Shown here: piece by piece, positions 17,823 to 26,525 of the stretch
How positions within the stretch are numbered: the first letter of the stretch is position 1
Layout of the letters: each line of letters begins with the position of its first letter
Assembly (NCBI GenBank): GCA_023435025.1
Contig: JAEYSE010000032.1
Location: 1-64,000 of the forward strand
Length of the DNA: 64,000 nt
DNA from: Bacillota bacterium
GTDB lineage: Bacteria; Bacillota; Clostridia; Christensenellales; CAG-138
Reading direction: 5' to 3'
The notes under the pieces: generated by a model
Databases searched by the model: none
What the model was told of the DNA's origin: nothing
The model's input: the letters and a program-made list of their open reading frames with translations, nothing else
Made by a program: the position numbers and the translations under genes

Positions 17823-18245
17823 TTATTGCGCTTTTTGTTCCTTTCGAAATACGAACAGCTTGTTGCCAAGAAAATTAATGACTACCGCAACCGGCGTCGC
17901 AATAAGATTGCGCAGCGTGCCGTTTTCAATGCCGAACCATTCCCTGCATACGAACAGAATGCCAAGCGAAGCACCATAGGAAATAAGATTGACAAGAATA
18001 AATAGCAAGAACTCTTTTTTTGTGCGCTTTTGCTCCTGTTTGAACGTCCATCTGCTGTTCCACAGGTAGCTGTTCAGTACGCCGCAAGAGTAAGAGACGG
18101 TCTTGGACAGCGCGTCCCCGAAGCTAAATACACTGTTGAAAAGCGCAAATACCAAAAGATCAATAGCGGTGTTCAGAATGCCCACCACGTTGAATTTTAA
18201 AAACTGCTTCAGAGGCTCCCAATACCGTTTCATATTACGCTCCAT
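17823..18245 (-). CDS. GtrA-family membrane protein
   Basis: GtrA-family proteins are four-helix membrane proteins thought to flip polyprenyl-linked sugars or to assist surface glycosylation. The 140-residue product has FLKFNVVGILNTAIDLLVF, the NSYLWNSRWTF motif and four hydrophobic segments. The start at 18245 overlaps the upstream glycosyltransferase by 11 bp; a second ATG at 18233 (MKRYW) is equally possible. The coupling suggests that it serves the fused glycosyltransferase, perhaps by supplying polyprenyl-phosphate-mannose at the outer face. Confidence 0.88.
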   Translation of the reverse strand: MERNMKRYWEPLKQFLKFNVVGILNTAIDLLVFALFNSVFSFGDALSKTVSYSCGVLNSYLWNSRWTFKQEQKRTKKEFLLFILVNLISYGASLGILFVCREWFGIENGTLRNLIATPVAVVINFLGNKLFVFRKEQKAQ

Positions 18246-21200
18246 ACATCAGGTTGCCACCTGGCAGGAATTTCAGGAGTTGCGCATAACCGATGGGGAT
18301 TTCAAAGCCCGAAAGACCTGGATACAGCAGCAGGAATAATATGACCGCCGCCGCCATCCACGCCCACTTCACCCACTTGACGCTTGGGTTCTTCCGTTCC
18401 CAGCCCTGCAGCAGGAACACGCCGCAGAACACGATAAACGGAACGGTTGCAAAGAAATGGTAAATAAACGTGCAGCGCGTTACCAGCACCCAGGGCAGGA
18501 AGTTCGCCGCAGCCCCCACAAACAAGACGGTAATGCCGGGGTCGCTCTTTGTTCTGCGCAGGGCGCGGCTGACGATCAACGCGACAGTTCCCACCGTGCA
18601 CACCCACCACACCGCGGGATTTCCAGAAGCGGTGAGTGTGGCAAATTGCCCATCCGGAAGACCAGTACCCTGATAATACCACATGGGGACGAACGTAAAC
18701 GGCCACTGCCACCAGGCGGACTGGTACGGATGCGTTGCGTCGAGCGTGCTGTGGTAATTCCACATGTACTTCTGATAGCTCCACACATCCTCCAGCGCAT
18801 AGCGCTCCAATCTGATCATGTAGGGTAGGTAGGAAAGCACGTAGACGATCAATGGAATGGCGATGAAGAACACGCAGCAGAACAGCAGGGTTTTTATAAT
18901 ATTCTTCGAAAATCCCTTTGTTTTTTGCACAAGCGCCACGTTATGGGAAGCAACGGCCGCGCGGTATTCCCGGTAGCGTTTGATAAAGGAGAGAAGCAGG
19001 ATTACGGCAAGGCCCCCGCCCGCGTAAATGCAGATCCATTTGGATGCAGCACCCAAGGCAAAGAATACGCCCGCAAGCCCCAGGGGTTTTAACGTTGCTT
19101 TCAGGCCGTCCGTATAAAAGCTCATGCAATAATACTGGTACATGTAGTAGTACATGAGCAGTATAAAGAATACAGCATAGACGTCGATTGTGGCGATGCG
19201 CGTCTGCATAAAATGCATAAAGTCAAACGCAAACAATGTAGCGCCCAGCAGCGCGTACTCCGCGTTTTTAAACAGCCGCCTGCCGAACATGTAGAATATT
19301 GGCACCATACCTATGCCAAAAAGCGTACCGACGATACGCCAGCCGAACGGGTTCATGCCGAAAATTGCAATACCCAGCATGATAAACACCTTGCCGAGCG
19401 GCGGATGCGTGTTTTCATACGGTTCAAGGCCCATAAAATGCTCATATGCCGTGCGCGCGTGGTACAGCTCGTCAAAATACATGCCGTTGAAGCTTGAGGG
19501 GTGATCCGGCACGGTATCCTGTTCGTCCACCAAAGGCGAGGCGTCTGCGTCCATGGCTTTGGGAACAAGACGGTTTCCGTTTACATCAAAGAACGCAAGC
19601 TCGCGTATGGCAAGCGTCCCGGTGTAGTTTTTCAGTTCCAGAGTCGTAGTGGTGAGATTGGCCTCTTCCTGATGCCAGCGGAACATGTCGTCGAACCGCT
19701 GATCGTATGTGATTTCGCTGCCGTCATCGCTGGTCATCTGAAGCGTTCCTTCCGCAATGCCGCCAAATATCCAGTATTGAGATATTGTGACGGGCGCGTC
19801 GAACGTAAGGGTCACACGCTGCCCGGGCTGCGTGCTGACATATTCGCTTTCGGGCGCCAAGAGAGACCCTAATTGGAACAGCGCAATTGCGGCATATACG
19901 ATTGTGAGACCCCAGCAATAAAATTGATCCTTTTTTGCAAAGCGCAGCTTTCTTTCATACGGTTTCTGCGCTAGAAGGTTCTGTGCCGGGGTGGAGTACT
20001 GTTCGGGCTCCTCCGCTTTTTTCCCATGCACGGCATCCAGTAGCGCCGTCTTTTTGACGTTGCCCCGAATCACGATGTCATAGGACGCATAGCACAGGTA
20101 TATAAAAATCAAAACGTTAAAGAAAGAACCTACCCTGGTCATCGTTTCATACGCGCCCTGCCGCAATTCCTGGTTGTCCACGATGACAAACGCACAAAGG
20201 ACATTAAACAGCACCGTAACGCTGAACCCGAAGAAAGCGACATAGAGCCGCCTGTCGTTGTAGTACAGGCCCGCAAGCAGCAGCAATACCAGCGCCGGGA
20301 ATATGTAGCGCTCGTGCATATAAAGGCCGATTGTAAACAGCGCACAGATTAAAAACGCGGCTGCTAAAAACAGGATACCTTTTTGTTCTTTTTTGTTTCC
20401 CGCCGCATAGAGCCATATGGCGGCGGCAACCGAAAGAACGATGCCGATATAGCCCCAGACCTCGAAGGAAAGTACGAAGGGAACTTCCGCAATGCTTTTC
20501 CAGTTTCCGCCGATGAGCGCGAACAGGTTGAACGCCTCAATGCTCGCGTACGGATAAGAAGTGGCGGTGCCTAGCAGTTTTTCCTTTAGCCAGCCAAACC
20601 CCTGCCCGTTTCCAAACGGCAGCGCAAGCAGCAACATGACGCCGACTGCGGCAAGCACGGAAAGCGCGGTAGTAAGCAACTGTTTCTTCCAGTTGACGCG
20701 GTTGAATTCCAGAAAATACGCCGCGGCAAGAAGCGGCCCGAACATCAGCGCCTGCGGCTTCATCAATATGGCCAGGCCAAATAGCGCACCCGCAGCGATT
20801 TTTCGCCCGGAGAGGAACAGCCAAAGTACGCCGAGCACGCACAGTGTCAGTACCGAATCGATCTGCCCCCAACCGCCAGAAATGAACGCGAACACCGGGT
20901 TGAATGCCACAACCGCCATCAGCAGCAGCGAGCGGCTGTTCGTAACGTGAAGCTTCCGTGCAATACGGTAAATGAGGTATGCAAAAACCAGATCCGCCAC
21001 AATGGCGGGGGCCTTTATCATCAGCACCATAGCCGCGCCGCCCTGCGGTACGTTTAGTAGCTTCCCTACGCCGCCAATGAGCCAGAGCACATACATGTAT
21101 CCGGGCGGATAATCCGCGAACATGCCGCTATAATAAAAGCCGCCGGGGCCGTTTTCCACCATATTTTCCGCCCAGCCCAAGAAGCAGGCAAGGTCCGTGC

Positions 21201-21999
21201 TGTGGCCTATGAATATGATGGAAAACGCTATACGCAGCATGAATGCCGCAACCATAATCAAAAGGATCTGCTGCCTCTGCCTGTTCTCTGTAAACCCGGC
21301 CATGGAGGGAACTCGTATGGTTTTTCGATATAAAAGCGCAAACAAGCCCGCAATAATCGCAGTGGCCATCCAAATCAGAAACATAAACGGGAGGGGTTCG
21401 GACTCGCTGCCTATATACTTATTGGGATCGAGCTTCTCAAATGAAGCTGCGTCCGCCGGTGGGTTAGGCTCCACCTGCATGGAAACGTTGCGGAACATCG
21501 CAACGCCGGAAGAGAGCGCGCCATAACCGCCGACGCGCAGGGAAAGCACAAGCTCCGTCTGTTCCGGGCCTGTCCTGCCCACAAGCTCTACGTTTGTAAA
21601 TCCATCCGTCAGATAGACAGGCTCCGAAGAGGCGTAAGTATCCGTAACCGAAACGGTCGCGCCCGCATCCCCTTCTATGCCGTTCGCTAAAATCTCGCAG
21701 GTGATGCGGTAATAGGTATCCGGCTCGACAGCAACAAGCTGGCTCACGCGCGCATCGTTCGGCTCCAGGTTTTCAATCACCACATAACGGCCGGAGTTCC
21801 CGTCCTGCTCGAAATACGCCGCGCTGGCCTCAGGGAACCATGCCTCATAATACCAGCCGGAAGGCAGGTTCTGATCCTCGGAAGTCTCCGAAAAATCGCT
21901 GTTATAAAGCAGGTTTTCCCCATCCTGAGCAAGGACGGGCATGGCTGCGAACAATACTATCGCCAGAATAGAAAGAGCAATCAAACGTCTTTTCAGCAT
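18235..21999 (-). CDS. Fused double GT-C glycosyltransferase (C-terminal PMT/GT39 domain)
   Basis: A 1254-residue membrane protein. A signal peptide (about 1-24) is followed by an extracellular beta-rich region resembling a carbohydrate-binding module (about 25-175). A first GT-C membrane module (about 195-640) carries HSTDLACFLGW and FADYPPGY. A second soluble jelly-roll-like insert lies at about 715-810. A C-terminal protein O-mannosyltransferase-like module carries YFDELYHARTAYEH and NTHPPLGK, the DE/Asp-type catalytic loop. The start ATG 21997-21999 has GGAG upstream; an ATG at 22035 lacks a site. Both modules should use polyprenyl-phosphate sugars at the outer membrane face. Acceptors are unknown. 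gtrA overlaps its end. Confidence 0.85.
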   Translation of the reverse strand: MLKRRLIALSILAIVLFAAMPVLAQDGENLLYNSDFSETSEDQNLPSGWYYEAWFPEASAAYFEQDGNSGRYVVIENLEPNDARVSQLVAVEPDTYYRITCEILANGIEGDAGATVSVTDTYASSEPVYLTDGFTNVELVGRTGPEQTELVLSLRVGGYGALSSGVAMFRNVSMQVEPNPPADAASFEKLDPNKYIGSESEPLPFMFLIWMATAIIAGLFALLYRKTIRVPSMAGFTENRQRQQILLIMVAAFMLRIAFSIIFIGHSTDLACFLGWAENMVENGPGGFYYSGMFADYPPGYMYVLWLIGGVGKLLNVPQGGAAMVLMIKAPAIVADLVFAYLIYRIARKLHVTNSRSLLLMAVVAFNPVFAFISGGWGQIDSVLTLCVLGVLWLFLSGRKIAAGALFGLAILMKPQALMFGPLLAAAYFLEFNRVNWKKQLLTTALSVLAAVGVMLLLALPFGNGQGFGWLKEKLLGTATSYPYASIEAFNLFALIGGNWKSIAEVPFVLSFEVWGYIGIVLSVAAAIWLYAAGNKKEQKGILFLAAAFLICALFTIGLYMHERYIFPALVLLLLAGLYYNDRRLYVAFFGFSVTVLFNVLCAFVIVDNQELRQGAYETMTRVGSFFNVLIFIYLCYASYDIVIRGNVKKTALLDAVHGKKAEEPEQYSTPAQNLLAQKPYERKLRFAKKDQFYCWGLTIVYAAIALFQLGSLLAPESEYVSTQPGQRVTLTFDAPVTISQYWIFGGIAEGTLQMTSDDGSEITYDQRFDDMFRWHQEEANLTTTTLELKNYTGTLAIRELAFFDVNGNRLVPKAMDADASPLVDEQDTVPDHPSSFNGMYFDELYHARTAYEHFMGLEPYENTHPPLGKVFIMLGIAIFGMNPFGWRIVGTLFGIGMVPIFYMFGRRLFKNAEYALLGATLFAFDFMHFMQTRIATIDVYAVFFILLMYYYMYQYYCMSFYTDGLKATLKPLGLAGVFFALGAASKWICIYAGGGLAVILLLSFIKRYREYRAAVASHNVALVQKTKGFSKNIIKTLLFCCVFFIAIPLIVYVLSYLPYMIRLERYALEDVWSYQKYMWNYHSTLDATHPYQSAWWQWPFTFVPMWYYQGTGLPDGQFATLTASGNPAVWWVCTVGTVALIVSRALRRTKSDPGITVLFVGAAANFLPWVLVTRCTFIYHFFATVPFIVFCGVFLLQGWERKNPSVKWVKWAWMAAAVILFLLLYPGLSGFEIPIGYAQLLKFLPGGNLMYGA

Positions 22000-22044
22000 A
22001 CGCGCTCCAAAATAAAGATAAAAAAGGGGGTTCATTCCATTTTC

Positions 22045-22073
22045 ATCATAGCATAAAAGGAAACGGCCCGCAA
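22045..22073 (-). promoter_or_regulatory. Promoter of the fused glycosyltransferase gene
   Basis: The minus strand has TTGCGG, a 17-bp spacer and TATGAT, about 45 bp before the start. The 120 bp farther upstream, toward yraN, show no other feature. Confidence 0.6.
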
Positions 22074-22241
22074 AGACGGCCGCAAAACTTTAATATTAAT
22101 TCCAAACATTACCACATTCGCGGCGGGTCTTTTCACGGGGGCGGCGTTGCCCTCCGCCCAACGTAGCGCTTCTACGTCTCACTCAGGCTCCTTGCCCGGC
22201 ATCGAAAACCCTAGCCGCTTTGGATGCGTTAATATTCTCCA

Positions 22242-22604
22242 TTAGTATTTCACATCCGCCATAAACGCGTTTTCGATATGGCGAACGGTACCGGTATTCA
22301 AATCAACTTCCGCCACGTCAAACCGTACATTCGTTTCTTCCGCCTGTGTCTGCAAATACGAAAGCGCGGCGCGAACCATGCGGCTCTGCTTGCGTTTATC
22401 TACCGCCTCGCACGCTAGGCCGTAGTTCGTAGATGATCGAGCTTTGACCTCCACAAACACGGTCAGTTCTCCGTCCCGCATAATAAGGTCGATCTCATCT
22501 CGCCCGATGCGGTGGTTACGGGCGATCAGGGCGTACCCCTTTTGTTCAAGGTACCCCAAGACCAGCATTTCGCCGTATGCGCCTTTCTCGCGTTTATCCG
22601 CCAT
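22242..22604 (-). CDS. YraN/UPF0102 family endonuclease-like protein
   Basis: A 120-residue protein with the restriction-endonuclease-like core GEMLVLGYLEQKGY, RIGRDEIDLIMRD and FVEVKAR, that is the E...D...ExK pattern of the PD-(D/E)XK fold. The family is conserved next to rnhB in many bacteria but its role is unproven. It overlaps the end of rnhB by 11 bp, so the two are coupled. Confidence 0.92.
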   Translation of the reverse strand: MADKREKGAYGEMLVLGYLEQKGYALIARNHRIGRDEIDLIMRDGELTVFVEVKARSSTNYGLACEAVDKRKQSRMVRAALSYLQTQAEETNVRFDVAEVDLNTGTVRHIENAFMADVKY

Positions 22605-23241
22605 ACGGTTCTTCCCCGAACAGCTTCTTCAAAAAGCTGCGGCGGTGGATGGGGCAAGGGCCGTACGCTTTCAATGCGTCGATATGCTCGGGCGTGCCGT
22701 AACCCTTGTTGCTTCTAAACCCGTACTGCGGGTATAATGCATCCTGTTCCATCATATAGGCGTCCCGTTCCACCTTGGCGATAATGGAGGCCGCCGCAAT
22801 CAAATAACTCCTCGCATCCCCGTGGATAAACGGATGCTGGCGCGCGGGGATATCAAGCCCCTGCAGCGCGTCTACAAGCACGTCAGTCACCGGGATACTC
22901 ATGTGTTCAAATGCTAGCCCAAACGCCCGTTTTGTGGCCTGTAATATGTTGATTTCATCAATTACGTCCGGCCAGACCCAACCCAAAGCGTACCCTGAAG
23001 ACAGCGCTTTAATCTCCTTAGCAAGCTGCTCGCGTCGCTTTTCGGTGAGCTTCTTTGAATCGTTGACGTATTGGATAAACGGCTGCGGTGGCAGCACCAC
23101 GCAGGCGGAAACCACCGGCCCGGCTAATGGGCCGCGCCCAACCTCGTCCATGCCCGCTAGCACGATATCGGGCCGCTGCCAGAATCCGCGCTCAATTTCG
23201 GTTATCAAAAACAGGCGTTCCGCCTCAGCGATCTTCGCCAT
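22594..23241 (-). CDS. rnhB: Ribonuclease HII
   Basis: RNase HII nicks at ribonucleotides in DNA duplexes. The start ATG 23239-23241 (MAKIAEAERLFL) has GGGAGG upstream and overlaps rbgA by 17 bp. A 39-codon in-frame upstream extension is only the rbgA shadow. The catalytic first motif AGMDEVGRGPLAGPV, DSKKLTEKRRE and the later DALxG-like and DARSYLIAAASIIAKVERD segments are present. The protein has 215 residues. Confidence 0.96.
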   Translation of the reverse strand: MAKIAEAERLFLITEIERGFWQRPDIVLAGMDEVGRGPLAGPVVSACVVLPPQPFIQYVNDSKKLTEKRREQLAKEIKALSSGYALGWVWPDVIDEINILQATKRAFGLAFEHMSIPVTDVLVDALQGLDIPARQHPFIHGDARSYLIAAASIIAKVERDAYMMEQDALYPQYGFRSNKGYGTPEHIDALKAYGPCPIHRRSFLKKLFGEEPYGG

Positions 23242-24124
23242 GCGGCCTCCCCCCCGTTTCCGGCTCAATTGCCGTTTGCTCCGGCTCGTCCGGGTCGTCC
23301 AGCGTAACGCGTGCGATACGCCCGGCGCGGAATTCATCCAGCACAATACGAGCTGCACGTTCGGTATCTGCCTCGTTCCCCGGCAGCAAGAACCCCCGGC
23401 TTCGGGCGACCGCCTGAAGCAGCGCGTCCTCTTCGGTCTCCTTCGTCACTTTGGGGTAACGGGCCTGCAGCGCTTCGGGGCACTTTTGCCTGAGCGTAGC
23501 CAACAACAGCCCCGCAAGCGTCTCCGTATCCATGATATCGTCCTTGATGGAGCCCAAAAACGCCAGGCGCTGGGCGTATTTTTCGTTATCAAGCTTCGGC
23601 CAAAGCAAGCCTGGCGTATCCATTAGTTCCAGGTACGTCGTGATTTTGACCCACTGCTTGCCGCGGGTCACGCCAGGCATGTCCCCTGTCTTTGCGCGCA
23701 CTTCTCCTGCAATGCGGTTGATAAATGTGGATTTTCCCACATTGGGAATTCCAACAATCATGACGCGGACTGTTTTTTGAATACCCTTTTGCCGCATCTT
23801 CTCCACGCTTTCGGAAGCCGCACCCTCAATGAGCGATATGATCGCCTTCTTGTTTCCGCCGGTGGATACGAACGGGACGGCGGGAATGCCGTGCTCTGAA
23901 TAGTGCTGAATAAAGCGGCGCGTCATGTTCGCGTCCGCAAGATCGCTTTTATTGAGCACAAGCAGGCGTTTTTTATTTGCAAATAGGTCATCAAAATCCG
24001 GATTGCCGGTGGAAAGCGGCGCGCGTGCATCCACAAGCTCCACTACAACGTCTATGAGCTTGAGGTTTTCGATTAACATCCGGCGCGCTTTTGCCATATG
24101 ACCGGGATACCATTGTATGACCAT
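23225..24124 (-). CDS. rbgA: Ribosome biogenesis GTPase RbgA (YlqF)
   Basis: RbgA is needed for late assembly of the 50S subunit. It is a circularly permuted GTPase: NKSDLAD (G4, about 57-63) precedes GIPNVGKST (G1, about 125) and DTPGLLWPK (G3). The N-terminal WYPGHMAKARR and the C-terminal ANTAR-like tail are present. The protein has 299 residues. It starts about 95 bp after rplS, beyond a terminator, and TAGGAG precedes its ATG. Confidence 0.96.
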   Translation of the reverse strand: MVIQWYPGHMAKARRMLIENLKLIDVVVELVDARAPLSTGNPDFDDLFANKKRLLVLNKSDLADANMTRRFIQHYSEHGIPAVPFVSTGGNKKAIISLIEGAASESVEKMRQKGIQKTVRVMIVGIPNVGKSTFINRIAGEVRAKTGDMPGVTRGKQWVKITTYLELMDTPGLLWPKLDNEKYAQRLAFLGSIKDDIMDTETLAGLLLATLRQKCPEALQARYPKVTKETEEDALLQAVARSRGFLLPGNEADTERAARIVLDEFRAGRIARVTLDDPDEPEQTAIEPETGGRPHGEDR

Positions 24125-24155
24125 GCGTTTTCTCCTAACGTTTTCTCCTATGGTA

Positions 24156-24202
24156 TAAAAAAACCCGCCGCCCGGCCGGGAATTCCGGCGTGCAGTCGGG
24201 TT
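24156..24202 (-). terminator. Intrinsic terminator after rplS
   Basis: On the minus strand AACCCG...CGCCGG pairs with CCGGCCG...CGGGTT across an AATTC loop and is followed by TTTTTTT. It separates rplS from rbgA. Confidence 0.85.
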
Positions 24203-24219
24203 CTTTTCTTTGCTGGTTG

Positions 24220-24585
24220 TTATTCCGCGCTCTTCTTAACCTCAATGCGCTCGGTAACCTTGGCGGCCTTGCCGATGCGATCACGCAGGTAGTACAGCTT
24301 TGCGCGGCGGACCTGACCGTGACGGACGACCTCGATACGGCCGATGCGGGGGCTGTTGTACGGGAACGTCCTCTCCACGCCTACGCCGTAGGATACGCGG
24401 CGTACGGTAAAGCTCTTGCGGACTGCGCCGCCCTGCATTTTGATGACAATGCCTTCAAAGTTCTGCAGGCGCTCACGGTTGCCTTCCACGACCTTCACGA
24501 ATACGCGGACGGTATCGCCGATCTGCAGCTTGGGCAGATCCGTACGAAGTTGTTCTTTTTCAAGTTCACGAATGATGTCAGACAT
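24220..24585 (-). CDS. rplS: 50S ribosomal protein L19
   Basis: L19 sits at the 30S-50S interface. The 121-residue product shows LQIGDTVRVFVKVVEGNRER, the RKSFTVRRVSYGVGVERTFP signature and a basic C terminus. The AAAAGGAG site lies just upstream of ATG. It has its own promoter inside the 3' end of trmD and a structured leader, so it can be regulated apart from trmD. Confidence 0.97.
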   Translation of the reverse strand: MSDIIRELEKEQLRTDLPKLQIGDTVRVFVKVVEGNRERLQNFEGIVIKMQGGAVRKSFTVRRVSYGVGVERTFPYNSPRIGRIEVVRHGQVRRAKLYYLRDRIGKAAKVTERIEVKKSAE

Positions 24586-24589
24586 AATT

Positions 24590-24655
24590 TACTCCTTTTT
24601 CATAGACGTTCGTGCCCGTTTTCTTGCGAACAGAGGACCGCCCGTTTTCCGTTGG
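24590..24655 (-). promoter_or_regulatory. Putative L19 (rplS) autoregulatory leader
   Basis: The leader of about 65 nt contains a hairpin closed by GTTCG/CGAAC (GTTCGCAAGAAAACGGGCACGAAC type) just ahead of the ribosome-binding site. Firmicutes rplS genes are known to carry an L19-binding leader. Assignment here rests on position and the visible hairpin. Confidence 0.5.
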
Positions 24656-24657
24656 CT

Positions 24658-24686
24658 AGTATAACACAAAGAATGGCACATGGCAA
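24658..24686 (-). promoter_or_regulatory. Sigma-A promoter of rplS
   Basis: The minus strand has TTGCCA, a 17-bp spacer and TATACT, overlapping the trmD stop region. Confidence 0.75.
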
Positions 24687-24689
24687 CCA

Positions 24690-25436
24690 TTATTCCTGAT
24701 ATTCCGCCGAATTTTCGGCCATCAGCTCCGCTAAAGCGGCTTTTTCCGCTTTGCTGAGCGTTAGGCCCCGCAAAAGCTCCGGTCTTGTTGCCTGTGTCTT
24801 TATCACAGCCTGCGCCTTTCGCCATGCGGCAATGTTGGCGTGGTGGCCGTTCAGTAGGATTTCCGGCACCTTTTTGCCACGAAAATCTGCCGGGCGCGTG
24901 TATTGCGGGTATTCCAGAAGCCCTGAGCCAGAGAATGATTCTTCCTCCGCCGAAGCGCTGCACCCGAGCACGCCCGGGATAAAGCGAGACAGGCAATCAA
25001 TCAATACCATGGCGGGCAACTCTCCACCCGTGAGAACATAGTCCCCTATGGACACTTCCTCGTCCATGATATCCATTACGCGCTCGTCTACGCCCTCATA
25101 ATGCCCGCATAGCAGCAATAGGCGGTCTTCCCGGGATAGCTCCTGCGCATACTCCGGCGTAAGGGTTTTGCCGCGCGGGGAAAGCAGGATACGCCGCGCT
25201 TTCGCGCCGCTCAACACCGCGTCCACACAGTCGTAGATGGGTTGCGCCATCATCACCAGGCCCGCGCCGCCGCCAAAGGGATAATCATCCGCCTTGCGGT
25301 GCTTGTTGTCCGTATAGTCGCGGATGTCATGGACATCCACCGTTAAGAGGCCGTTTTCCGCAGCGCGCTTTAGTATGCTAGCATTGAGTACGCCCGCAAA
25401 CATCTCTGGAAAGAGCGTGAGCACGTCAATCCTCAA
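24690..25436 (-). CDS. trmD: tRNA (guanine-N1-)-methyltransferase
   Basis: TrmD makes m1G37 in tRNA, which prevents frameshifting. SPOUT trefoil-knot motifs are visible: LLLLCGHYEGVDERVMD and YVLTGGELPAMV. The N terminus MRIDVLTLFPEMF matches the family. It is read from a TTG codon at 25434-25436, which overlaps rimM by 11 bp with GGGGAGG about nine bases upstream. The protein has 248 residues. Confidence 0.96.
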   Translation of the reverse strand: MRIDVLTLFPEMFAGVLNASILKRAAENGLLTVDVHDIRDYTDNKHRKADDYPFGGGAGLVMMAQPIYDCVDAVLSGAKARRILLSPRGKTLTPEYAQELSREDRLLLLCGHYEGVDERVMDIMDEEVSIGDYVLTGGELPAMVLIDCLSRFIPGVLGCSASAEEESFSGSGLLEYPQYTRPADFRGKKVPEILLNGHHANIAAWRKAQAVIKTQATRPELLRGLTLSKAEKAALAELMAENSAEYQE

Positions 25437-25941
25437 ACAGAGCGACCTCCCCGATAACCTCGCTGTTCAATACAATGCGTTTTTGTTCCACATCCACCTC
25501 ATGGAGCACTTTTTTGAGGGCAGGCAGCAGCATAGAGCATTCTCCCTCAACCACATACACATCGTTTGCGCCTGTTTCAAGCACGTCCTTAATACGGCCA
25601 TACGCCTTGCCCGACGTATCCGTCACCGTGCAGCCAATGAGATCCGCCACAAAGTACGTATCCGGCGGCAGCTTGACGGCATGCGCTTTGTCTACGCACA
25701 GGTACGCACCGCGAAGCTGTTCCGCCTGCTCACGGGTATCAACCCCCTCTATATGGAGGGTAACGGCATCGGGGTTAATGCCGATGCCGCTCAGCTTCAC
25801 TAGCGTTCTCTGGCCGCCCGTTTCCAGATATGCCTCATCAAGGCCACGGAAGCGGTTCACGTTATCCGTAAGCGGCTCTAACTTTACGTTGCCCTGTACG
25901 CCGTGCGGGCGTACGATGCATGCGATGCGGTAGTATTCCAT
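25426..25941 (-). CDS. rimM: 16S rRNA processing protein RimM
   Basis: RimM binds S19 and assists maturation of the 30S head. The N-terminal RimM domain (RIACIVRPHGVQGNVKLEPLT pattern) is followed by a PRC-barrel domain (about 95-171, with IGCTVTDTSGKAYGRIKDVLE). The protein has 171 residues. It overlaps khpA by one base (TAATG) and trmD by 11 bp. Confidence 0.95.
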   Translation of the reverse strand: MEYYRIACIVRPHGVQGNVKLEPLTDNVNRFRGLDEAYLETGGQRTLVKLSGIGINPDAVTLHIEGVDTREQAEQLRGAYLCVDKAHAVKLPPDTYFVADLIGCTVTDTSGKAYGRIKDVLETGANDVYVVEGECSMLLPALKKVLHEVDVEQKRIVLNSEVIGEVALFED

Positions 25942-26168
25942 TAGACGATTTCCACGATATACTTTTTGTCTCCCCTGGCGGACGCCGCCTTGACCACGGT
26001 GCGGATGGCCTTTGCGATACGTCCCTGCTTGCCGATGACCTGCCCCATATCGTCAGGCGCTACGGAAAGCTCGATAATGGTGGCCTCTTCGCCTTCCTTG
26101 ACGACCACCTTGACCTCCTCAGGTTTATCCACCAGGTTTTGGGCGATAAATCTCACCAGTTCGTCCAT
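25941..26168 (-). CDS. khpA: KH-domain RNA-binding protein KhpA (YlqC)
   Basis: A 75-residue single KH domain. The GxxG loop appears as VIGKQGRIAKAIRTVV. KhpA binds small RNAs and mRNAs together with KhpB in Gram-positive bacteria. It lies 12 bp after rpsP in the usual place. Confidence 0.95.
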   Translation of the reverse strand: MDELVRFIAQNLVDKPEEVKVVVKEGEEATIIELSVAPDDMGQVIGKQGRIAKAIRTVVKAASARGDKKYIVEIV

Positions 26169-26180
26169 TGTTTACGCTCC

Positions 26181-26423
26181 TTATTGGATGGCGCCGCTCT
26201 TTTTGAGGAGCGCGCGCACGGTATCCGTGGGCTGTGCACCCTTCTTCATCCAATCCGCAGCTTTTTCGTTTTCTACAACGATCTGAGCGGGATTGCTGAT
26301 GGGGTTGTAGTAGCCGATTTCCTCAACGAAAGCGCCGTCACGCGGGGCGCGGGAATCGGCAACGACGATGCGGTAAAAAGGTGCCTTCTTTGCGCCCATC
26401 CTGCGCAGTCTGATCTTAAGCAT
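26181..26423 (-). CDS. rpsP: 30S ribosomal protein S16
   Basis: An 80-residue protein with the S16 signature MLKIRLRRMGAKKAPFYRIVV. The start ATG 26421-26423 has TAGGAGGA upstream; an in-frame extension of 21 codons into the leader is rejected. It is separated from ffh by 102 bp that hold a likely promoter. Confidence 0.97.
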   Translation of the reverse strand: MLKIRLRRMGAKKAPFYRIVVADSRAPRDGAFVEEIGYYNPISNPAQIVVENEKAADWMKKGAQPTDTVRALLKKSGAIQ

Positions 26424-26485
26424 TGTGTATCCTCCTAAATATGTGTGTTTTTTCTTTATGAATACGGCTAAACCGTGCTTCAACA

Positions 26486-26514
26486 ATTAGATATAAAAGC
26501 TATTTCGTTTACAA
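26486..26514 (-). promoter_or_regulatory. Probable promoter of rpsP
   Basis: The minus strand has TTGTAA, a 17-bp spacer and TCTAAT. The -35 overlaps a TCGTTTACAAACGA palindrome. The -10 match is modest. Confidence 0.45.
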
Positions 26515-26525
26515 ACGAGTTCGTA

